From: Strigamia acuminata
Lineage: Eukaryota; Arthropoda; Chilopoda; Geophilomorpha; Linotaeniidae
Length of the DNA stretch: 64,000 nt
Assembly: GCA_949358305.1 (NCBI GenBank)
Contig: OX442315.1
Location: 35,676,427 to 35,740,426 of the forward strand
Reading direction: 5' to 3'
The notes beneath the pieces are model-generated. The model searched no databases. It saw only the letters and a program-made list of their open reading frames with translations, and was not told where the DNA came from. The first letter of the stretch is position 1; each line of letters begins with the position of its first letter. Position numbers and translations under genes: made by a program. This document shows, one piece after another, positions 31,301 to 41,262 of this stretch.

Positions 31301-31581
31301 GTTAATGCGTCGTCGTAACGTAGTACCTGCTCATCGTTTAGGGTTCCGATCAGTATTCCCTTCGCGGCGTTGTTGCTCTTCCGCCACGTTTTCCACGTTT
31401 TCTCGTCCTCATCGTGGGTCGCCTCTCCCTTAACTGGTCGTTTGGGCTCCGTCTCTTCGATCGCGGTGTCCCACAAATCTCGTTCATTGAGTGCGGCCTT
31501 TACTCGTTTGGACCACAGCAAATAGTTACCGTCGTGTAACAATTCTATCTGGTTGCGGATTTTCGTCGTTGAATCCGTCAT
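28351..31581 (-). CDS. gag: Copia Gag with long charged, repeat-bearing extension (1076 aa)
   Basis: Residues 1-200 are a Copia-type Gag (HDGNYLLWSKRVKAAL start, then AKQLWDDIKKN). Two CCHC knuckles follow: CYNCNKPGHMASDCK region at 228-241 and CFNCEGSGHKASACT region at 247-260. In autonomous Copia elements protease and integrase come next; here about 800 residues of strongly acidic, lysine- and glutamate-rich sequence take their place. It has nine tandem 7-residue units (ETNVKIG or ETNVKID) at about 403-466, then heptad-like AKLxxLDEKL coiled-coil sequence, and ends with a basic run (RKKKKKRRRRK) that could be a nuclear signal. The function of the extension is unknown. Confidence 0.9.
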   Translation of the reverse strand: MTDSTTKIRNQIELLHDGNYLLWSKRVKAALNERDLWDTAIEETEPKRPVKGEATHDEDEKTWKTWRKSNNAAKGILIGTLNDEQVLRYDDALTAKQLWDDIKKNMDIDTTDLQYECLDELLRLKMTAKETIDQYVNRVEALRTKCASYGGDIKETQAKYAILRGLREEFDATAEGIRANKTTTLQDARKILRSRETQNNIKIEGSADVAYRADGRKKFEKREVTRKCYNCNKPGHMASDCKNPIFCFNCEGSGHKASACTKPKRERTNTKRATFKRNLEPEGNLCATEISTPTEAVRKEYRFPRSDDGNTWSGADGRTWHDADEQKEECHIVDDNEKSEDDDAEKENDDAEDEDDDTWNNDDDRRRDKIRFRFNVFGDYEIDDEYDPDYEEDDDEFEENDEEIGETNVKIDETNVKIGETNVKIGETNVKIDETNVKIGETNVKIDETNVKIGETNVKIGETNVKIIEKNEESDDFENKNAKLDSKQADIAAERAEVDAKLEEINAKLAKLDEKLGEFDVKEARLDAKLARFVVKLQESDVNELNESVPCRKTQVGNFFETKPDESDAKLNKFKAEISEFDAQHKSTPEVDPDALLGNDESVTENQKENEERNVKFDENELGAPMLRSEADTAKQPEYTDLEIESEIKTSSDEEKFKHADENDEIIDGNREENAQDEIQSEPPPPTQRRAPRSTMAECQVQNLAEKTASEEELMRIKSRAMANVSEEIEPYYDEMEPIKSEEWMDEEMKLMSKQFRSAKKAVNSIESWGRMKKIEDKIETEREQVTSSMASISKGIEAVHSIGSDRWIKAMKTKSAERTREIERKRGGDDRGHNAFLLHRVGPSSNENQVCNYKVNNGERSDDDCDTWSKDVRTRSDLGRERVESNAKHDVLDAEYKIERDDNQKRSKFVLDQDGPDDKTQDEFNAGLDRLDEISKNDREGRDLQAASLEEKIGADLQSSKYDGIGVRHDEDGGNYDSVKLLLHEESKREIFESKDVTPNGKIRTNRKKKKKRRRRKYGKTPIVDNSHEESANHEKKAVLLRTEDFITKIKNQQGNAKKFSNADGKIERNRICKV
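30182..30375 (-). repeat. 21-bp coding minisatellite, nine units
   Basis: The unit (plus strand) is AATTTTTACGTTCGTCTCGCC with one variable codon, giving G or D in the seventh residue. The order read in the protein is G D G G D G D G G. It is in frame with the element E Gag and remains uninterrupted. Confidence 0.95.
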
Positions 31582-31726
31582 GTCGTCTTCTCAAAAAACA
31601 CGTGCTCGCTCAAAATTTTCAGACTTTTACTGCTCGTCTTTTCTTCTTCGAGTTTGTACGCCTCGTGTTTTGACTTGTAATCGTCAGGTATCTTTAACGT
31701 CGTCGGTGGATTGTTAACCGTTCATC

Positions 31727-31736
31727 TGCTACCATT
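31727..31736 (-). other. Primer binding site, initiator tRNA-Met (element E)
   Basis: Just inside the 5' LTR the minus strand reads TGGTAGCAGA, matching 10 nt of the 3' end of metazoan initiator tRNA-Met, the usual Copia primer. The short match is normal for Copia elements. Confidence 0.7.
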
Positions 31737-31952
31737 TGTTGGAAATCGTGTGGTTGAAATAATGCAACATCATCGTAGGGTTAAAGAAATACAAGTGATT
31801 TTATTTAGAACAATTCACAGGTTAAATATGATGACACTTAGCCATGATTGGCTGTTACAGAATGGACGTTTCTTGGACGTATCAGCGACAGGCGCGGAAC
31901 GTCCGAGCGCCCTCTCGCGACGTATTGGCGGCCGACACACATATGTCCAACA
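31737..31952 (-). repeat. 5' LTR of element E (216 bp)
   Basis: Partner of 28090-28305. Being identical in all stretches compared, the pair suggests a young insertion. Confidence 0.92.
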
Positions 31953-31957
31953 TTACC

Positions 31958-32450
31958 AAAATCTTCATTCGGAATCACACCTTCCCCTTACGTATTTGCT
32001 GTCGAACGATCAAAAACTGCTTTTCGTGCACCGATAGTTCGCCTAAAATCACACAGAAACCACCCGGCTCGAACTGAAAATGTGACGCTTCAACCTGTCC
32101 TCAAACAAATCGAAACTAATAACAGCACATAAAAACACAGGGCGTTGGGGACAGGGGGCTCCTCAGCCAGGAGTGACTAATGCTGTAACTTGGTTTTTTG
32201 CGTGTTCTTCGGTTTTTTTCTTAACAAGAAGGGCGGCGCCCGTTTTACTCACCCCTGCCCCCTGCGAACTTTACCATAACTGGTTTTTTTTAATATGATG
32301 GAGAATTGGACACTTATTTAGTCACAACATGGTTAGTATGTATTAGCCATTCCTGGTTCGCGTCTGTAATCTCATTGGTCCGGAGCCTCCCGGTCGCCAA
32401 GCACTTCTTACTTTTCAAGGCAGAATAAATAAATATTAAAAAAAATGTTG
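31958..32450 (-). promoter_or_regulatory. Displaced 5' region of gene 2 and duplicated spacer
   Basis: 31958-32125 is, in reverse complement, the family promoter/intron block (GGTGCACGAAAAGCAG, GTGGTTTCTGTGTG, CGTCACATTTTCAGTT). The box that reads TTTAAAA in other copies reads GGTTGAA here. It was joined to 28089 before element E inserted. 32140-32330 (GGGGACAGGGGGCTCC onward) is paralogous to 60130-60330. No gene is seen. Confidence 0.6.
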
Positions 32451-33039
32451 CTTGATTGTGGCACTAGATGGCAGTAAACAACGGGTTGTAATTTAATGAG
32501 GCGATGGCTCATTGGCTGGGCAAAATGCAATATTGTGCTTTTTAGTTTTTTGTCCAGTTCCGGTTGCCGTGACTTTCAAATTCTGTTCGTTCGACTGAGC
32601 ACACATCTATTAAAAGCGTGACATTTTAATTTAGAGTCAGTTTCAGGTAATATATGACGGCTAAAACACTTGTTTTAAATTAAGGGGAAACTTTTATACA
32701 TCAAAAGTGGTTTCCATTTTTTAGGCGAGCTAACGGCGCACGAAAAGGAACTTTTGATCGCACGACGGAAAATACGAAACGGTTCGAGTGAATCTTATTT
32801 CTGATTTCGGTAATTGACAAATATAAAACACGTTTCATTTTATAAAGGGTAAACACGAAATAATTTTAATAGTTGAAACGATTTTACTATAACTTTCGAT
32901 TTTAAAACGTAATTATTTACTGGAAAATCATTGTTTTTCAACAATTACATTCGTGGTCTTAATTTTATTTAATAAGAATACGGAAAAATGTAAAAAATAA
33001 AATAGAGAATTTTTCAACTAAATGTTTCTTCTCTTTCAG
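32451..33039 (+). promoter_or_regulatory. Promoter and 5' intron of TPR gene 3
   Basis: Same block as upstream of gene 1: GCACTAGATGGC (32460), CTCATTGGCTGGG, ATTAAAA at 32609, TCAG with A at 32639 (30 nt apart), CAG|GTAATA at 32646/32647 and acceptor CTCTTTCAG|ATG at 33039. Confidence 0.65.
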
Positions 33040-35660
33040 ATGGCGTTGAACAAAGAGAATTACATCAGATTGAACTGTTTCCTTATTCCGGCAGCAAATC
33101 AAAAGATTCGGGAATTTTTTTTGAAACAATGGAGAAAATGTACGAATGCCGACTGGAAAAACACGCCGGATGAAGGGAAAGAGTTCGTAACGGGAGTCGG
33201 GAGAAGAGCGTGGACAACGAGCAGTTGCAGGCAGAAGAAACTGCTCGAATGCGGCAACATTTGTCTCTGGGACTTAAGACTTTGCAATCACGTCTTCCAG
33301 AAGACAGATTTCGGCGGCGGAAATGGATTCACGGAACGAGAAAAATCGCTTTTCAACGACTTGTCGATGCTACAGAATGGCATTCACCGCAATTACAAAC
33401 TGCTGATGTCGAATGACGAGTGCGAGAGCAAGGTCCAACAAATTGAAGACATTTTAAAAGAATTCGAGCCGTCTGTGGACGATCTATTGACCAAACTGAA
33501 TTTGACGGATACAAAGAACGAATTGACCGCTCTCCAGTTAAAAGTAGTGGCAAATTCATTATTCAAGGCGAAGAAATACGAAGAAGCGATTCGAACCTAC
33601 AGCCAGGCAATCGAATTGACCGGAATCTCCAATAAATTGCTCGGAGAATTACATTCCAATCGATGTGCCGTTTACTTAATGGCCCACGACGATGGCAAAA
33701 ACACCGTTCGAGGATTGGAAGATGCGAAAAGAGCCGTTCAACTGTTACCGGAGTGGTTTCGCGGTTATTACCGTCTGGGCTGCGTTTACCGACTTCGAGA
33801 GAAATACGAAAAGGCTTTTAAATTCTTCAGCATCGCTTTGGAATTGGAAAAGAGCAGAATCGAAATAATCCCGCTGCGCGACGAATGCGAGCAAAGAATT
33901 CCGAAACCGAAATCAATTCGCGAGATTCTACAAAACGACATCGGAAGCATCCATGACACGACCGACATTCTAAACGAGGGATTTCAATCAAACATGACTC
34001 GTGATGGACTGGAGGCGACATTCAGCTCTAAACACGAAAATGTAATGAAGGCGGTGAGCTTGATGAGATTCGAAGAATCTGAACTTGATTACGAGAAAAT
34101 ATTGGAATTTCTTTGGAAAGGGGTGGATGAAAAAAGCGCACTGGCGCTTTACTACATCGCAAACATGTACAGATTTGGCTTTGGCGTTGAGATGGACGTC
34201 GAAAAAAGCATTAGTTTGCTTAAACAAGTTGCATCGAGCCCAAAATCGTCCGATTCCTACGATGATAGTGGCATCGCATTTGCCGAAAACGACTTGGGTC
34301 ATATGTACATGAAGGGAACTGGTTTGCCCATCGATTTAGAAGAGTCGATCAAGTTTTACCGAAGGGCTGCTGATAATGGAAGCAGTTTCGGCGCCATAAA
34401 CTTGGGTTTGTGTTATCTGAATGGAACGGGTGTGGAATGTGATGAGGTAAAAGCTGTGCAATATCTGAAGTATGCAGCGAAGCTATTTGATTCACATGCC
34501 ATGTTGATTTTGGCGACGTATTATTTAGAGAATGCGCAAGATGGCGACCAAGCGGCGGAATGGCATCGGCGAGCTGTTTCCCACGGCAATTTAGGAGCCA
34601 TTTTGAGAACGGGTGAATTTATAACTGGAATTCGAAAATTGAAAACGAATTTTGAAGGAATTGATACAGAAATGAAGCGTTGGGAAGGAACGAGCGGATT
34701 GGCTGCGGCGGATTTGTCGATCAAGGAACGGAGAGAGAGAGATACATGGAGAAGAATTGTGCCGGATCCAGTAAAAAGATTTACAATTTTTTGGACGCTG
34801 TGGATAAATGTGACAAACTCGATCCGCCGCTTTATCAAAAGGGTTATAACTTTGATGTTAAAGTTCTGGAAGAGTTTTCGAAGAAAGAATCGGTAACCGC
34901 CAGAGAACTGAAGAAAGCACTCGGTCACTTCAATCTGGCCGTTGAATTGTTTAACCGCGGTAGTATCGTTGACTGTGTTCGCCATCTTGCGGAAAGTATT
35001 TGCATCTCCGAGTTGGTTGTAGATTGCATGTTTTGTGGTAAAGTGGTTGCTCTAGTAAATGATATGGGCGTCGATTTTACAAAATTATCATCAACCTTTG
35101 ACAGGGATTTCAGGGTGTGTATCTCTCAAAATTATATGTTGGGTTTAGAAAAGAAAGCGGAGTTTCTTATGGAATCTATTCGCATTTTCCCCGATTTTGT
35201 TTGGTTTCGCCAAGTGTTGGCCTCTGTGTACGGATTTCTGAAGGATTCAGCAAAAAGGTTTAAGAGTGGTCAATTCTGCTTTGGAAAAGTTCCCCGATAA
35301 TATCTATCTTTGGCACGCTAAAGCACTTTTTCTGATCGAATCTGTAGAAGTAGGAACAAATAACGAAGAACTACAGCTCGCTTGCGAGAGGTATCTGTCT
35401 TTGGCGCCACCTGACGACAGACAGGTGCCTCGGATGTATTACTTAATGGGGATGTGTAGTCGTGGTGAGATTACTGAGGCTGAAAAGTATTACAAGATGG
35501 GTTTGGAAGCGGAGAAATTGCAGTTACCTTATTTCTTGCCAGTTGAACCTTCCGAAAAATCAAGTCTGGAGTCGTTGATGGCTTTCCGGTCGTTGTTGAT
35601 GAATCGACGGAAACGAAATTGACTGATCCTGGTCGAGTTGCAAGCATAAGTCAATTTGCT
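33040..35660 (+). pseudogene. TPR/Sel1 gene 3, frameshifted and MYND-deleted
   Basis: Frame 1 runs 33040-34896 and matches residues 1-600 of gene 1 (TPR and Sel1 arrays intact). At about 34735 an extra GA in a GAGAGAGA run shifts the frame; homology continues in a second frame to about 35255, where an extra A in GCAAAAAGG shifts it again; the third frame ends at 35622. A deletion of some 580 nt relative to gene 4 then joins GGTCGAGTTGCA to the family's terminal AGCATAAG...CTATTCTAATTTG, removing the MYND finger. The promoter is retained, so a 618-residue N-terminal protein could still be made. Confidence 0.85.
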
Positions 35661-36260
35661 ATTCTAATTTGTCTTAATTGTGTAATCATTTATTTTTTGA
35701 TGTAATATTATCTTTACTATTTCGTAAAAGTTTAATTATAAGATGATTAGTAACATTTGGATTTGTTATTCTGATTTGTCTTAATCATGTAATCATGTTT
35801 TGTGTAATATAACCGTACTATTTCATTGTAGTAAACATGCTTTCTTCCGCTAGTAAAAGTTTGATTTGTAAGTTGTGTTGAAATGGTTTAAATTTAGCAT
35901 TCGTTGCTTTTTTGTTTTTTTTTCTACGAGCATGTAGGGTTAGGATAAATGCATAAATGCATAGGAATTATTTTTATTCAATAAAAAGCCGAAATTGGCT
36001 ATATAAATACATATTTTTTAAAAATTAGAAATAAATGCATAAATTGCTATTTTTCCAAGAAAGAACGGCAATTTGTGTCTTTTTTTAACAATACGTATCA
36101 ATTTTTGCCTTTTTTTAAGACACATATCGTGTTTGTACGCTTGCGTTCGGAAAACTGAGAACTTCGCCAAAAACAGACACTAAATTTGTGTCCGGAAAAA
36201 GTTTTAAGAAATAAACAAATAAAAAAATAGAAAAAATAGAAAAATATGAATTGTAATTAT
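35661..36260 (+). other. 3' flank of gene 3
   Basis: 35661-35930 is paralogous to 59722-59990 behind gene 4 (TTTGTCTTAATTGTGTAATC, then CATGCTTTCTTCCGCTAGT). From 35940 it is AT-rich with TAAATGCATAAATGCATA repetition. No gene is seen. Confidence 0.6.
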
Positions 36261-36291
36261 AATTATTCTACACACAACGTATAGTCTAGTG

Positions 36292-36351
36292 CAGGGGTTC
36301 TCAAACGTTTCCACATTACGACACACCTTTTTAGAAAGGCAATTTACTGAC
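36292..36351. mobile_element. hAT-type terminus (one end only)
   Basis: CAGGGGTTCTCAAACG closely resembles the terminal repeat of Charlie-like hAT elements (CAGTGGTTCTCAAAC). It abuts the last ASS1 exon of this locus. No inverted partner is visible up to 37140, so it is a fragment or a truncated element. Confidence 0.5.
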
Positions 36352-36779
<428 letters not shown>

Positions 36780-37139
36780 CTGGTTGCGAAGTATGAATTT
36801 TATTTTATTTTTAACTTAGTTTTGTGTTTTAAATTGAGGAGGATAAAAATGGATTTCAATGTAAAACACTAAAATGGATTTTTTTTAAATATAAAAAGTT
36901 CTAACAATTTCATTTATACCGTACATCTATATGGTATCAGAAAAAAAAAATTATATGTCGAAACCAAATGGACATTTCTGAAAATTCTATTACTATTTTA
37001 CGTTTTGCGTTTGTTTTACATTTTAATTCAAACCTAAACTTTAGGACAAATATTATGTGAGAAATGTGAGGTTTCTTAATGGCCCCGAGTTTTTTTTGCA
37101 CAAAAAATAATAATAATAACTAAAAATATCCATTAAAAA
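36780..37139. other. AT-rich spacer
   Basis: Long A and T runs and a TAA microsatellite near 37104. I looked for upstream ASS1 exons on the minus strand and saw none. Confidence 0.5.
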
Positions 37140-37457
37140 TTAGTAACTCATAAAACAACAAAAATTAATAAGTCCAATTTTATATTTGCGGTGAATGTCG
37201 TTTTGCTGTCTTTGCAGCACCGACAAGTCATTGAAAAGCTGTTTTTCTCGTTCTGTTAATCCATTTCCGGCGCCGAAATCTGTCTTCTGGAAGACGTGAT
37301 TACAAAGTCTCAAATCCCAGAGAGAAATGTTTTTTTTCCAATCCTCGTTTGTGCAGTTACTCCATTGTTTCAAAAAGAAACCTTGAATTCTTTGATTTGC
37401 TGCAGGAATAACGAAAGAGTTCAATTTGATGTCATGTTCTTCTTTGGACGACACCAT
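37140..37457 (-). pseudogene. TPR family N-terminal fragment (gene 6)
   Basis: Starts with an ATG behind CTTTCAG, like gene 2, and matches the family N-terminus (IKLNSFVIPAANQRIQGFF, then ISLWDLRLCNHVFQKTDFGA). About 33 codons (the GVGRRAWTTSS region) are deleted in frame, and homology ends after HRKYKI, before the first TPR, at unrelated AT-rich DNA. Same orientation and upstream sequence as gene 2. Confidence 0.82.
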
Positions 37458-37652
37458 CTGAAAGTGAGAAATTATTTCGTTATTAAATTTGTGACTTTTT
37501 TTTTCTGCCAAATTTTCAAATCGGAAGTGATAGTAAAATGGTTCGAACGCGATTTAAATTATTCCGTGATTATGCTTTAAAAAATGAAATCCGTTTGCCA
37601 TTTGTCAGTTACCATAATCTTCATTCAGAATCACTTGTTCCCGTTACGTACC
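37458..37652 (-). promoter_or_regulatory. 5' region of gene 6, with the empty site of element E
   Basis: Homologous to 27935-28089 joined to 31953-31995, running across CAGTTACCATAATCTTCATTC without interruption. This shows the pre-insertion state of the element E target (TTACC at 37609-37613). Confidence 0.75.
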
Positions 37653-37943
37653 TGACGGTATGAAAATACCGCAAGGTTTGCGAATAGAATAAATTCTTGC
37701 TCTTTATTTACTCTGGAGTTTTATTAACGTTTAGGCGTATAAGTGGGTTGAACCACCCACGACCATAAGTTCTTTCCAGTCTTCTCCCTCTGATTTAGCC
37801 AGTCGCCATCTTGGATGCGCTGGGCAGGAAAGCCATTTGTATACTCCCAGTCAGCTGTGTTGATCAACACAGACAACTGACCTTCAGCACACACTCCTGT
37901 TTTAAGGGGAGGTGTTTATTACTCCCCCCCCTCTTGCGTAACA
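37653..37943 (-). repeat. Possible solo LTR (about 291 bp)
   Basis: The homology of the gene 6 upstream region stops exactly here. The block starts TGACGGTATGAAAATACCGC and ends TTGCGTAACA (TG...CA type), and on the minus strand carries AATAAA signals near its end. No target duplication is visible, so the limits and the class are tentative. Confidence 0.4.
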
Positions 37944-39009
37944 CCTTGTAAAGTGTAAAGTGTGACAGTGGCAATATAAAAACTTGATTTTTAGTTGAAA
38001 ATTAATATGAATAGCTGAAAATTAATAAATGCAGCTTAGAAAAGTCAAAATTTATGTATAAAATTAATAAAAATGATTATTTTCAGTTAAACTATAACAT
38101 GTTGAGTGATGAGTGGTGAGTAAACAATTCGATGGGTGGTCTATTGGCTCGAGGCTGTTACCTTTGTGTGACTCCTCTACCTTCCTCTGACCCCGTTTTG
38201 TTTATTCTCCAGTACTTGCACCTCTTAACCCCCTCTGAGTTAAATTGATCGGGATGTTGTTATTTTGCTGCAAAGAAAAAATAAATCATAACAATTTTTT
38301 TTTGGGAGTTTGTTGGGTTAAAACAATCTGAAGCACTTCAAGAACAGTCCAAGAAAAACATTTCCCACCAAAACATTTAATTTTTGTTTTCAATTTTCTA
38401 TAAAATCCAACTTTTTACTTGCAACCTCTTGGATTACCTTCTGGAAAAGTCTTAACGATTTCACACTGCTATAAAATTTCATAGTAGCACATTTTGGGAG
38501 AATATCTCCCTTTCCAGAGGAATTAGACGTAGTGGAAATTACCCCATAATTGAACTTGCCCGCCAAAAAGGTTTTTAGTAAAATTTTGGCAGCAAATAGG
38601 AAGCAAGGAAATATTTTACAAAAGAAAAACAAATGTAAAAACAAGCCAACTTCTCGAGAAACGATCACTCTGCGTTTGGTGTCCACCTGACTCGTGCCCA
38701 CGACTAAGAGACAGTTTTTCAAGCAGTAAGAAGTCGAATTTAGGAAAGCCAGTTTAGATTCTCGACTCTTCACCGACGGTAAGCCTTGAATTTTACAATT
38801 ATTCCAGTTTGACCAGGGGTGTAGATTTAATTAATTGAGCTTTTTGAAAATATCAACTTCACCTTAATTTTTTTTTGTGTTTTTTGCCATTTTGTCTGAA
38901 TTTAGAAGACTCAACCAAGAATTTTGAATTGTCCCTATTATCTGACATCTGTTTTCAAACTCTGTGTTGTATTTATCTACGTGATATTATGGTGGGAATG
39001 GTAATTGCA
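37944..39009. other. Spacer with an unrecognised 127-codon frame
   Basis: 38390-38773 (minus) is open (FNYGVISTTSNSSGKGDI is its most complex part) but I recognise no domain. From about 38900 the sequence is paralogous to 60340-60417. No RNA gene is seen. Confidence 0.35.
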
Positions 39010-39013
39010 TTAA

Positions 39014-39486
39014 CCTTCCCATAGCCATGGTGGGTCAGAAAAATAACAAAAGTAGCAAAATAACTGTAACTCTGTTTTTCCTGAAAATTAATTTAGGAAA
39101 CCAGCTTTAATTCTTCCAAAAATATTTTTTCTAAATTTATATTAATTAAGTTTTAATATTATTTCGATTAGGAATAAGATAAACTAATAATCACAATAAC
39201 ATTTACAACACAAAACACCATTACGTGAGCGCCGTACACTGTTTTGCCACATTTTAGCACTAGGCGGTATATTGAAACAATTCTGCGCATGTGCACAATC
39301 TTACTTTTCCAGGTGCAATCGCATTTTTTCTGGTTTGAGCACATTAAAACATGTGCTGAGGCCAGGAAAAATGCGATTGCACCTGGAGAAATAAGATTCT
39401 GCACATGCGCAGAAGCATTTTAAAAGAAGGCCAATTTGACCGACCTCAGCTAGCAATGGTGGAAATTAGGCTTGGCTATGGGAAGG
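39014..39486. mobile_element. piggyBac-like MITE (473 bp) with TTAA duplication
   Basis: Inverted ends CCTTCCCATAGCCA and TGGCTATGGGAAGG are flanked by TTAA at 39010-39013 and 39487-39490. The paralogous locus reads straight through GCATTAAACGTTG with a single TTAA at 60418-60421, an empty site. Inside is a long inverted repeat (CCAGGTGCAATCGCATTTTT near 39310 with its complement near 39370) that could fold into a hairpin. No transposase. Confidence 0.85.
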
Positions 39487-39490
39487 TTAA

Positions 39491-40183
39491 ACGTTGCTAT
39501 TATTCACGTTAACTGCCCTGGTTTATTCCACTCGTACGCCATTACAAGTACTCTGGATTAACCATCCACCAATTACAACTCTACAGACGACTAGCGTCGA
39601 CTAGTGACAATATTAGAACTAATGATAAACAAACAAACACTACAGTCACTTGTCAGTAGTTAAAACTCTTTGATAATATCAGTTTAAATTTTATATGTTA
39701 TTCCAACCATCAACTCATATTATGTCACCCAGACGACAAACACGACCAACAGTTTCCCCAGGAGGAACTGAACATGTAAAAGACGAAGGGTTAGGGGTTA
39801 ATGAGTCCTCTCCAGGGACCAGTCGGCAAATACCGGCCACAAACCCTGTGGGCCAAGTAACTCATGAATTGGTAGAAATTGATACAGCTGTGCTCACCAA
39901 GGCCTGTAACCCCTCACGTATTTTCTGTCAAATGATAAAAAACAACTGCTTTTCGTGCACCGACAGTTCACCTGAAAATACACAGAAACCACTTTTGATA
40001 GACCTGAACCCGGCTCTAACTGAAAATGTAACGCTTCAACCTGTCCTCAAACGAAATCTAAACTAATAACAGCACATTAAATTTATTAAAACCTCTTTGA
40101 AGGATCTGGATAAATTTGAAAACACCACCTGCCATTTTCTAAAAAGCTAAGCACCGATTTTTTTTAGCAAACATGCTTAGAAT
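39491..40183. repeat. Segmental duplication with orphan family promoter
   Basis: Paralogous to 60422-60910. 39905-40075 is, on the minus strand, a copy of the TPR-family promoter/intron block (GTGGTTTCTGTGTATTTTCA, GGTGCACGAAAAGCAG), but no family gene follows it. No coding sequence is supported; the 123-codon plus frame at 39695 overlaps this block and is not called. Confidence 0.6.
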
Positions 40184-41258
40184 TGCGGCGATCCGGGTTT
40201 TTACTTATTAAATTATACAAACTTAACAAGCAATCGTCGGTGAGATGCCGTACAGGACTTCTACTCTGTGACCAAATGGTTGTCTAGGGGAATGATTTTT
40301 ACACAGAGAGTAAAAGGAAAAATTAGATAGTTTTAATCGTTCAAAATACAAAGGAGGTGTATGCAAAAAGATAATGTTTGGGGTCGATCTGGCTTCTTCT
40401 TCACCAATATAAACTCACAGTTGACCGTTGGCTCCAAGATGGCGTCGACGGCGTCGTATGAGCGCGGGATTTTAGCGGAGTAAACTCAACGCTAAAATAC
40501 GCCTCTAAATATTCTAAAATCCTCGCGGAGCAAGCTCAACACGAGAATACGTCTCACACACAGTGAAGGTGATTATTACGGAGCAAGCTCGACGTAACAA
40601 TCAGTCTTTACACAGATCGCTTTGTGGAGTTAAACTCGACACAAAGCCTTCAAATTGACAGAGCAAGCTCAATGTCAATTCCACACAGAAATGGCTTAAA
40701 TTACGCGTAGTAATTCAAGCAGAAAGGCGCTATTCCGTACAGTTGGCACGGACCAGCAATGAATCTCAACTCTTCCAGATATCACAGATCACACTTAGCA
40801 GGGTTTGGCATAAGTTTGACACAGATGTGAATGGTTTGGAAGCAGAATCAAGAATGTCGGAAGAGTGGGCCAAAACCGTTTGGCTCGCTCCTAAATCTGC
40901 TCAGAAAAGCTGCGCAGATGACGAGTTGCACAACGATCACACACGGCCGCCTTCGGGTCGTGTGCCACAATTGAGCCGGGCACGCGCGAGGGGAAGGGAT
41001 GCTCCGCCCAGGCACACGCCTAGCAGCATCATCAAAGCAATGCACGCTGCAGCGCGATTGGTTGACGCTGTTGCTGGGCCAAAACTTGCTGCAAAACACA
41101 ATATTATTTGGGTAATATGGTGTCTTGTTTTATATTTGATTAATATATATTTTATTTCAATTTACATTGAAACAAAACATATAAGCTTGTTGAATATGTT
41201 TATAAGACAATTTGGAAATATGGTGCGTACTCAAATAGGAATATTTGAGGTCACCACA
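40184..41258 (-). mobile_element. Solo LTR of an element A relative (1075 bp)
   Basis: Ends match the LTR of element A (TGCGGCGATCCGGGTTTTTA on the left, GAGGTCACCACA on the right), and it is flanked by the 4-bp duplication GAAT (40180-40183 and 41259-41262). No interior remains, as after LTR-LTR recombination. At about 40470-40680 five degenerate units carry GGAGCAAGCTCRAC at 40-60-bp spacing. Confidence 0.88.
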
Positions 41259-41262
41259 GAAT

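Larger units (their letters stand above)
28090..31952 (-). mobile_element. Element E: gag-only Ty1/Copia retrotransposon
   Basis: Two 216-bp direct repeats (28090-28305, 31737-31952), each TGTTGGAAATC...TGTCCAACA, typical Copia ends, flanked by the 5-bp duplication TTACC (28085-28089, 31953-31957). The interior is almost wholly one ORF with a Copia Gag start and no protease, integrase, RT or RNase H. The empty site is preserved at 37609-37613 in a paralogous flank. It must rely on another Copia element for movement. Confidence 0.93.

Noticed and set aside
38390-38773. 127-codon minus ORF as a gene
   Set aside because: No domain, AT-rich, and no splice or promoter context. I left it as part of a spacer.
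39695-40066. 123-codon plus-strand ORF with MSPRRQTRPTVSPGGTE
   Set aside because: The paralogous copy at 60650 carries indels that break this frame, and the latter half is an inverted promoter block.
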